A stretch of DNA of 49,590 bases from Oscillospiraceae bacterium (GTDB lineage Bacteria; Bacillota; Clostridia; Oscillospirales; Ruminococcaceae). Numbering within the stretch: position 1 is the stretch's first letter; every line of letters starts with the position of its first letter. The notes beneath the pieces were generated by a model. The model had not been told where the DNA came from and made no database searches. It saw only the letters and a program-made list of their open reading frames with translations. The stretch is from NCBI GenBank assembly GCA_030533325.1, contig JAUNJJ010000014.1:1-49590 (forward strand), read 5' to 3'. Shown piece by piece: positions 43,613 to 49,590 of this stretch. Made by a program: the position numbers and the translations under genes.

Positions 43613-45697
43613 TTATTCGCTTGCCTTTCCTCTCTTGCTGATAATTTTTTCAGCAATTGACTTAGGAACTTCGATATAGCTGTGTGGTTCCATTGAGTAC
43701 TGTCCACGACCCTGTGTCTTTGAACGGAGGTCATTTGAGTAGCCGAACATTTCTGAAAGCGGAACAAGACAGTCAACCTGAACTGAACCAGGTCTTGTTT
43801 CCTGACCGAGGATCTGACCTCTTCTTGAGTTAAGGTCACCGATAACTGTACCGAGGTAATCATCAGGAACGATAACAGAAACCTTCATAATAGGTTCGAG
43901 GATAACAGCGTTTGCCTTTCTCATTGCTTCCTTGAAAGCCATAGAACCAGCAATCTTAAATGCCATTTCAGATGAGTCAACTTCATGGTATGAACCGTCA
44001 TAAAGGTCAACCTTAACGTCAACTACCTGATAGCCAGCGAGTATACCAGCCTGCATTGCACCCTGAATACCAGCGTCAACAGCAGGAATGTATTCCTTAG
44101 GAATAGAACCGCCGACAACAGAATTCTTGAATTCGTAGCCCTTACCTGACTCGTTAGGCTCAACTCTGATCTTAACGTGTCCGTACTGACCTTTACCACC
44201 TGACTGACGTGCATACTTCATGTCAACATCAGCAGATCCCTTAATTGTTTCCTTATATGAAACCTGTGGAGCACCTACGTTAGCTTCAACCTTGAATTCA
44301 CGGAGAAGTCTGTCAACGATGATATCGAGGTGGAGTTCACCCATACCAGCAATGATTGTCTGTCCTGTTTCTTCATCGGTCCATGTCTTGAATGTAGGGT
44401 CTTCTTCAGCAAGCTTGGAGAGGGCAATACCCATCTTTTCCTGGCCTGCCTTTGTCTTAGGTTCGATAGCGAGGTTAATAACCGGTTCCGGGAATTCCAT
44501 AGATTCGAGGATAACCGGATGCTTTTCGTCACAGAGTGTATCACCTGTAGTTGTGTTCTTAAGACCAACTGCAGCTGCGATATCACCAGCGTAAACTGTT
44601 TCGATATCTTTTCTGTGGTTTGAGTGCATCTGAAGGATACGTCCGATTCTTTCCTTGTTGTCCTTAGTTGCATTCAGTACTGATGAACCAGCAGTGATTG
44701 AACCTGAGTAAACGCGGAAGAAGCAGAGCTTACCAACGAACGGGTCAGTTGCAATCTTAAATGCAAGAGCTGCAAATGGTTCTTCATCTGATGAAGGACG
44801 TTCGCACTCTTCATCTGTGTCAGGATTAATACCCTTGATAGCCGGTACGTCAACAGGTGATGGCATGTAGTCAACAACTGCGTCAAGAAGCTTCTGAACG
44901 CCCTTGTTCTTATATGAAGTACCGCATACTACAGGAACCATTTCGTTAGCAATAGTTGCCTTTCTGATGCAGCTCTTGATTTCTTCGATAGTAAGTTCTT
45001 CACCAGCGAAGTATTTTTCCATGAGAGCTTCATCCTGTTCAGCTACGTGTTCAAGAAGAGCTTCACGGTATTCAGCAGCCTTATCAGCCATATCAGCAGG
45101 AATTTCTTCCACTCTGATATCTTTTCCAAGGTCATCATAGTAAACATAAGCCTTCATTTCAACTAAGTCAACAATGCCCTTGAATGTGTCTTCAGCACCG
45201 ATTGGAAGCTGAATCGGAACAGCATTACAGTGTAATCTGTCCTTCATCATGCTTATAACACGGTAAAAGTCAGCACCCATAATGTCCATCTTATTTACAT
45301 AAGCCATTCTAGGTACCTTGTAATTATCAGCCTGACGCCATACAGTTTCAGACTGCGGTTCAACACCGCCCTTAGCGCAGAAAACTGTTACAGACCCGTC
45401 GAGTACTCTTAATGAACGCTCAACTTCAACTGTAAAGTCAACGTGTCCAGGTGTGTCGATGATATTGATTCTATGACCTGACCAGTAAGCTGTTGTAGCA
45501 GCAGAAGTAATTGTGATACCTCTTTCCTGCTCCTGCTCCATCCAGTCCATTGTTGCAGAACCTTCGTGAGTTTCACCAATCTTGTGATTGATACCTGTGT
45601 AGAACAGAATACGCTCAGTAGTGGTTGTCTTACCTGCGTCAATGTGAGCCATGATACCAATGTTTCTTGTATTCTCAAGTGAACAATCTCTTGGCAT
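43613..45697 (-). CDS. fusA: Elongation factor G
   Basis: 694 residues. The translocation GTPase. [36 protein letters not shown] and NKMDIMGAD are the GTPase motifs. Domains II-V follow at normal length, including the domain [16 protein letters not shown] stretch. It is of the standard elongation type with no sign of the EF-G2 or TetM-like variants. GGAGG precedes the ATG. It is third in the str operon. Confidence 0.98.
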   Translation of the reverse strand: MPRDCSLENTRNIGIMAHIDAGKTTTTERILFYTGINHKIGETHEGSATMDWMEQEQERGITITSAATTAYWSGHRINIIDTPGHVDFTVEVERSLRVLDGSVTVFCAKGGVEPQSETVWRQADNYKVPRMAYVNKMDIMGADFYRVISMMKDRLHCNAVPIQLPIGAEDTFKGIVDLVEMKAYVYYDDLGKDIRVEEIPADMADKAAEYREALLEHVAEQDEALMEKYFAGEELTIEEIKSCIRKATIANEMVPVVCGTSYKNKGVQKLLDAVVDYMPSPVDVPAIKGINPDTDEECERPSSDEEPFAALAFKIATDPFVGKLCFFRVYSGSITAGSSVLNATKDNKERIGRILQMHSNHRKDIETVYAGDIAAAVGLKNTTTGDTLCDEKHPVILESMEFPEPVINLAIEPKTKAGQEKMGIALSKLAEEDPTFKTWTDEETGQTIIAGMGELHLDIIVDRLLREFKVEANVGAPQVSYKETIKGSADVDMKYARQSGGKGQYGHVKIRVEPNESGKGYEFKNSVVGGSIPKEYIPAVDAGIQGAMQAGILAGYQVVDVKVDLYDGSYHEVDSSEMAFKIAGSMAFKEAMRKANAVILEPIMKVSVIVPDDYLGTVIGDLNSRRGQILGQETRPGSVQVDCLVPLSEMFGYSNDLRSKTQGRGQYSMEPHSYIEVPKSIAEKIISKRGKASE

Positions 45698-45732
45698 ACT
45701 TAAACCTCCGTATTATACAATAACAGATGCTA

Positions 45733-46203
45733 TTACCAGCGGTAATGTGCAAATGCCTTGTTAGCTTCAGCCATCTTGTGTGTGTCTTCACGCTTCTTGC
45801 AAGCACCGCCAGTACCGTTAAGAGCATCAAGGATCTCACCAGCGAGCTTTTCCTTCATTGTCTTTTCGTTTCTGAGTCTTGAATACTTTGTGATCCATCT
45901 TAAACCTAATGTCTGACGTCTCTCCGGACGAACTTCCATTGGTACCTGGTAAGTAGCACCACCCATTCTGCGTGCCTTAACTTCGAGAACCGGCATAATG
46001 TTCTCCATTGCCTTCTCGAAAACCTCCAGAGCATTTTCACCTGTCTTTTCAGCGACAATTTCAAATGCTTCGTAAACAATCTTCTGTGCAACACCCTTTT
46101 TACCATCAAGCATTATGTTGTTGATTAAGCGTGTTACCAGCTTTGAATTGTAAAGCGGATCCTGTAATACATCACGCTTTGCGATATTACCTCTTCTTGG
46201 CAT
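45733..46203 (-). CDS. rpsG: 30S ribosomal protein S7
   Basis: 156 residues. It begins [16 protein letters not shown] and contains [20 protein letters not shown] and the [19 protein letters not shown] loop. It nucleates assembly of the 3' domain of 16S rRNA and, in other bacteria, can repress the str operon. AAGGAGGG precedes the ATG. The 180-base gap between rpsL and rpsG shows no gene. Confidence 0.98.
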   Translation of the reverse strand: MPRRGNIAKRDVLQDPLYNSKLVTRLINNIMLDGKKGVAQKIVYEAFEIVAEKTGENALEVFEKAMENIMPVLEVKARRMGGATYQVPMEVRPERRQTLGLRWITKYSRLRNEKTMKEKLAGEILDALNGTGGACKKREDTHKMAEANKAFAHYRW

Positions 46204-46383
46204 TTTCGCTTCCCTCCTTCATATAATTGTAAATGAACTCATAGGTACTCGTTTGATCTTTAATGATCACCCGTCAAGACCATGCAGAGAGGTATATAAG
46301 TAAATCTATATAATCTCCACATTAAATCCTGTGGTAGTTGAATCCTATATTAATAAAATGTCTTAACCGGTATCAGCTTTTAA

Positions 46384-46809
46384 TTACTTAGCTGCGCCAG
46401 CCTTAGGTCTCTTGGCACCGTACTTTGAACGAGCCTGCATTCTCTTTGCAACGCCCTGTGCATCAAGAGTACCTCTGATGATGTGGTAACGTACACCAGG
46501 GAGATCCTTAACACGTCCGCCTCTGATAAGAACAACGCTGTGTTCCTGAAGGTTGTGTCCGATACCTGGAATATAAGCTGTTACTTCATATCCGTTTGTA
46601 AGTCTTACTCTGGCAATCTTTCTCATAGCTGAGTTAGGCTTCTTAGGTGTAGCTGTTCTTACTGCTGTACAAACTCCGCGCTTCTGTGGTGAGCTTGTAT
46701 TTGTTGTAAGCTTCTTCTTAGCATTGTAGCCTTTCTGAAGAGCAGGAGCAGTTGACTTAACCTCCAGAACATCTCTTCCCTTACGTACTAACTGGTTAAA
46801 CGTAGGCAT
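46384..46809 (-). CDS. rpsL: 30S ribosomal protein S12
   Basis: 141 residues from the ATG at 46809, which follows AAGGAGG. An in-frame ATG at 46845 would add a tail ([12 protein letters not shown]) that only translates the ribosome-binding region. It is a decoding-centre protein. [20 protein letters not shown] and [17 protein letters not shown]-type segments (here [10 protein letters not shown]) are family hallmarks. The streptomycin-site lysine of TPKKPNSA is present. First gene of the str operon. Confidence 0.98.
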   Translation of the reverse strand: MPTFNQLVRKGRDVLEVKSTAPALQKGYNAKKKLTTNTSSPQKRGVCTAVRTATPKKPNSAMRKIARVRLTNGYEVTAYIPGIGHNLQEHSVVLIRGGRVKDLPGVRYHIIRGTLDAQGVAKRMQARSKYGAKRPKAGAAK

Positions 46810-46879
46810 TATTTTTCCTCCTTCTTTAAATAATTTTCTTATCATTAAGAAATGTGTGAATTGACATCACACTTCTTCT

Positions 46880-46907
46880 ATTATACCACGAAATCACTGT
46901 TTGTCAA
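46880..46907 (-). promoter_or_regulatory. Promoter of the str operon
   Basis: Minus strand: TTGACA (46907-46902), 16 bases, TATAAT (46885-46880). The 70-base leader has a small GTGTGA/TCACAC hairpin. Confidence 0.85.
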
Positions 46908-46951
46908 TAGTTTAATTTAAATTTTTTCTGAATTAAGGCTGAAAAATGAAA

Positions 46952-47836
46952 TCAGTTATTCTCTTTTGCCTTTTTTCTGTATTTCAGTGGAGTATATCCC
47001 ATCCGGCTGCTGAAAATCCGGATAAAATAACTTATATTTCCGTATCCGGATTCAAGGGCAATATCAAGAACACTGTAATCGGTGTTCTTCAGAAGAACGC
47101 AGGCTTTCTCAATACGGCAGCAGTTAAGATATTCAGTAAAACTCTGACCTGATTCAGCAATAAAATATTTTGAAAAGTATTTTTTGGAAAAGTGGAACTC
47201 CTTTGCCATAGTTTCAAGAGTAAGTCCGGATGAACAGTTTTTGTTTATATATGAAAGTATATGTTTCAGACGTTCACTTCTCTGACGGGCATTTTCAGCT
47301 GCTAAACCACTGGGTTCTGTAAGTCTGCCGTGTCTTACAAGCTCTGATACAAAACGAATAAGCTGAGACTTTATAAAGAGCTCATAACCGCTGAATTTCT
47401 CTGCTCCGGCATCAAGTACTGAATTCAGAATATCCCTGAGAATCAGAGCGATGCTGTCATCAGCAGAAATATACTCCGGAAACATTCTGCGCCCCTCAAT
47501 AAGTCTCCTGATATTTTTATTAGCATCATCTTCTGCTGAAAATTCCAGAGAAGCCATTGGGAAAATAAACGCACCGTAGCTAAGTTCTGGGTCCTCTGAA
47601 CATATTCGGTGAAGCTCCTCCTGATTTATTATAAAAATATCTCCGGGAACTGCTGAAAAATCAGTTCGGTTCACTGTCACAGTACACGTTCCGCTGTGTA
47701 TCAGAAGTATTTCTATATTCCTGTGCCAGTGGAGGTTTATATATACCTGGCCTCCTGAATTTTTCGTTTCAAAAAATTCCAGCGGGAAATTATAAGTGCC
47801 GTAACGTCGCTTTTCATACAAACTGCTCTTGTCCAT
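46952..47836 (-). CDS. AraC-family regulator with cupin N-terminus
   Basis: 294 residues from the ATG at 47836, preceded by AAAGGAG; an ATG at 47923 would fall on the promoter. The N-terminal cupin-like sensor (LHWHRNIEILLIHSGTCTVTV, about 35-130) would bind a small ligand. The C-terminal double HTH has LETMAKEFHFSKKYFSKYF and VLDIALESGYGNISYFIRIF, ending GYTPLKYRKK. It is divergent from the MATE gene, with a 151-base shared region, so it probably controls that gene or itself. The ligand is unknown. Confidence 0.9.
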   Translation of the reverse strand: MDKSSLYEKRRYGTYNFPLEFFETKNSGGQVYINLHWHRNIEILLIHSGTCTVTVNRTDFSAVPGDIFIINQEELHRICSEDPELSYGAFIFPMASLEFSAEDDANKNIRRLIEGRRMFPEYISADDSIALILRDILNSVLDAGAEKFSGYELFIKSQLIRFVSELVRHGRLTEPSGLAAENARQRSERLKHILSYINKNCSSGLTLETMAKEFHFSKKYFSKYFIAESGQSFTEYLNCCRIEKACVLLKNTDYSVLDIALESGYGNISYFIRIFSSRMGYTPLKYRKKAKENN

Positions 47837-47887
47837 TATTTTTCTCTCCTTTGGTGGAATTTGTGTTATTTTAAAGAGATATAGTGA

Positions 47888-47916
47888 TAGAAAGAAATCG
47901 ATAATACGGATATAAT
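47888..47916 (+). promoter_or_regulatory. Candidate promoter of the MATE gene
   Basis: TAGAAA, 17 bases, TATAAT. The -10 overlaps the -10 of the divergent araC-type promoter, so the two would compete for polymerase. The -35 is weak, as expected for an activator-dependent promoter. Confidence 0.45.
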
Positions 47917-47942
47917 ATAGCACAAAGAAATATTTATGTCAA
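47914..47942 (-). promoter_or_regulatory. Promoter of the AraC-family gene
   Basis: Minus strand: TTGACA (47942-47937), 17 bases, TATATT (47919-47914). About 78 bases before the start codon. Confidence 0.8.
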
Positions 47943-47987
47943 TTTGAAATATCTGTTTTTCAACAAATATAAAACGAGGTGTTAAAA

Positions 47988-49334
47988 ATGAATGGAAAAA
48001 AGGAACTCTATAAAAAACTGTTCACTATTGTTACTCCTATTGCGTTTCAGTATCTGATGGCTTCGCTTGTAAGTGCATCGGATGCATTTATGCTGGGATT
48101 CCTTGATCAGGATGCACTGTCGGCATCATCGCTTGCCGGACAGACAGCATTTGTATACAGTCTATTTTACGGGGCATTTGTTTTCGGATGCAACGTCCTT
48201 GCTGCTCAGTACTGGGGAAAGAAAGACCACCAGACAGTTGAAAAAACACTGGCCATTACTATGAGGTATTCACTGCTTGTCGGTGCGATATTTTCACTAT
48301 CTGCACTTCTTGTCCCTGAAGGGATAATGCATATTTTTACCTCTGATGAAAAAATTATCTCTGCAGGCGCCGTATATCTGAGAACAGCCTCACTTTCATA
48401 CATACTTACCGGTTATACACAGGTTTACTATGGCATAATGAAAATATGCGATAAAGCCGGATTGAGTTCGCTTATAGGTTCTCTGTCAGTTGTTATAAAC
48501 ATAATCCTCAATTATCTCCTGATATTCGGTATAGGATTCTTTCCCGAAATGGGAATAGCAGGGGCAGCTTTTGCAACTGTACTTTCAAGAATTTTTGAGA
48601 CTGTTTTTGTTACTATAGTGATGCTCAGAGGAAAATGTACGAAACTGCATCCCGTAATGATGTTCCGCAGCAACGGACAGGCGCTTGAAAAAGACTACTG
48701 GAAATATACTGTACCTCTCCTGCTCAATCAGATAGGCTGGGGCGGCGGTGTCACAATGTATTCTGTAATAATGGGACATCTTGGTACTGACGCAACAGCA
48801 GCCAACTCAATAGCAAGTATAATAAGAAGCATGGTTGCCAGCCTGTGCTGGGGTATCGCAGCAGGTGTGGGAATAATCATCGGCGGTATGCTTGGCCGAA
48901 ATGAGCTTAAAGAAGCGCGTAAAGCTGGAGGAAGCTTTGTAAGATTTTCAATAATTACCGGTGTCATTTCAGGTCTTTTCATACTTGCTCTTACACCACT
49001 TCTCCTTAAAATAATATCCCTGAACACTCAGTCAGAATATTATCTGAAATACATGATGTTCATGGCATCATACTACATAATCGGAAATTCCCTCAACTCA
49101 ACAATAATATCCGGAATATTTCCTGCAGGCGGTGATACCAGATTTGGTATGATATGCGACATAATCACTCTCTGGTGCGTTGTTGTCCCCCTCGGTCTGC
49201 TTGCAGCATTTGTATGGCATCTCCCGGTTCTCGCAGTGGCTGTAATTCTGACTCTTGATGAATTTGTAAAGATTCCTGCAGTATACGTTCATTACAGGAA
49301 ATACAGATGGGTTACCAATCTGACTGTTGAATAA
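47988..49334 (+). CDS. MATE-family multidrug/metabolite exporter
   Basis: 448 residues from the ATG at 47988, preceded by GAGGTG; a GTG three codons upstream is part of that site. Twelve membrane segments in two six-helix halves. Family features include GFLDQDALSASSLAGQTAFVY early and NQIGWGGGVTMYSVIMGHLGTDATAANSIAS at the start of the second half. It exports an organic substrate in exchange for Na+ or H+; the substrate is not predictable. It is the only complete plus-strand gene in the window and is divergent from an AraC regulator. Confidence 0.92.
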   Translation: MNGKKELYKKLFTIVTPIAFQYLMASLVSASDAFMLGFLDQDALSASSLAGQTAFVYSLFYGAFVFGCNVLAAQYWGKKDHQTVEKTLAITMRYSLLVGAIFSLSALLVPEGIMHIFTSDEKIISAGAVYLRTASLSYILTGYTQVYYGIMKICDKAGLSSLIGSLSVVINIILNYLLIFGIGFFPEMGIAGAAFATVLSRIFETVFVTIVMLRGKCTKLHPVMMFRSNGQALEKDYWKYTVPLLLNQIGWGGGVTMYSVIMGHLGTDATAANSIASIIRSMVASLCWGIAAGVGIIIGGMLGRNELKEARKAGGSFVRFSIITGVISGLFILALTPLLLKIISLNTQSEYYLKYMMFMASYYIIGNSLNSTIISGIFPAGGDTRFGMICDIITLWCVVVPLGLLAAFVWHLPVLAVAVILTLDEFVKIPAVYVHYRKYRWVTNLTVE

Positions 49335-49467
49335 ACAACTTACAGACTGTGAATCTGCCCCGCATTTACGTGGTACCAGTGTATACAGCAAATTTGGGTT
49401 TACTGTCGTACGATACGTATGGAGCAAACCAAGTAAGCAGGTGTGCGAGGTAATATAAATATTTACC

Positions 49468-49496
49468 TTGACATTTTTATACTTAACAATTATAAT
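49468..49496 (+). promoter_or_regulatory. Consensus sigma-A promoter before the last gene
   Basis: TTGACA, exactly 17 bases, TATAAT, 20 bases upstream of the start codon. The match is perfect, so the next gene should be well transcribed. Confidence 0.85.
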
Positions 49497-49515
49497 AAAA
49501 AGTGAGGTGATAACT

Positions 49516-49590
49516 ATGGACGAACAGATACTGGATATTCTAAAACAGATAAACGGACGTTTTGACAATCTTGAAAACCGCTTTGACAAT
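49516..49590 (+). CDS. 5' end of a coiled-coil protein, cut by the window edge
   Basis: An ATG after GAGGTG opens a frame running to the window end: MDEQILDILKQINGRFDNLE then NRFDN. The repeated RFDNLEN unit is a coiled-coil heptad pattern, as in small phage or chromosomal proteins with repeated RxDxLE units. Only 25 codons are visible, so no function is given. The gap 49335-49467 before it shows no frame or repeat I can place. Confidence 0.75.
   Translation, partial: MDEQILDILKQINGRFDNLENRFDN

Noticed and set aside
46204-46383. Possible S7-binding leader between rpsL and rpsG
   Set aside because: Only very short stems (CCACA/TGTGG) were visible; no fold resembling the known S7 site could be supported by eye.
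49335-49460. Possible gene remnant after the MATE gene
   Set aside because: No frame or similarity to other parts of the window was found.
49098-49589. Minus-strand 163-residue open frame at the right edge
   Set aside because: It overlaps the MATE 3' end, a consensus promoter and the start of the last gene on the other strand; no coherent protein features.

Overview
The window comes from a low-to-moderate GC, anaerobic, cellulose-degrading Firmicute, most probably a Ruminococcus close to R. flavefaciens. Four secreted proteins end in type I dockerins. Deoxyribonucleotide synthesis is by the oxygen-sensitive NrdD/NrdG pair. MurE carries the DNPR motif of meso-diaminopimelate-adding enzymes. 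The species is inferred from these features, not shown by a marker gene. Almost every gene is on the minus strand. No rRNA, tRNA, CRISPR array or complete insertion sequence was seen.

Layout. 1-331: 3' end of a dockerin enzyme (GH10-xylanase-like tail) with its terminator. 406-9513: an accessory region. It holds a membrane glycosyltransferase, a remnant of an XRE antitoxin-like gene, one copy of a two-hairpin intergenic repeat, and a small secreted-protease locus: a dockerin/ricin-lectin subtilase, a dockerin protein resembling a free-standing subtilase propeptide, and a V8-like S1 protease. A decayed piece of the glycosyltransferase gene and an ECF sigma/membrane anti-sigma pair follow. 9705-12877: aconitase and NADP-isocitrate dehydrogenase operon with a palindrome in the promoter spacer. 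12994-20505: addB-addA-guanylate-kinase-like operon. 20619-23277: nrdD-nrdG with two NrdR boxes behind a near-consensus promoter. 23526-37915: division and cell-wall (dcw) cluster, in transcription order rsmH, ftsL, PBP with PASTA domains, murE, mraY, ftsW, murG, murA, ftsQ, ftsZ and a DivIVA-like coiled coil. mraZ, murF, murD, murC and ftsA are not in it. 38295-39035: coaX. 39214-42039: GH44 glucanase with a duplicated C-terminal module and a dockerin. 42287-46809: str operon rpsL-rpsG-fusA followed by tuf. 46952-49334: divergent AraC-type regulator and MATE exporter. 49516-end: start of a coiled-coil protein behind a consensus promoter.

How it fits together. Housekeeping blocks (translation, division, dNTP supply, DNA repair, partial TCA arm) alternate with cellulosome-associated genes. 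The least ordinary parts are the dockerin protease/propeptide pair, a two-copy structured repeat that supplies the stop codon of murE, a promoter-like block shared by the sigma gene, the glycosyltransferase and the glycosyltransferase remnant, and the operator plus foldable leader of the aconitase operon. All functional statements rest on motif reading; no database search was run.
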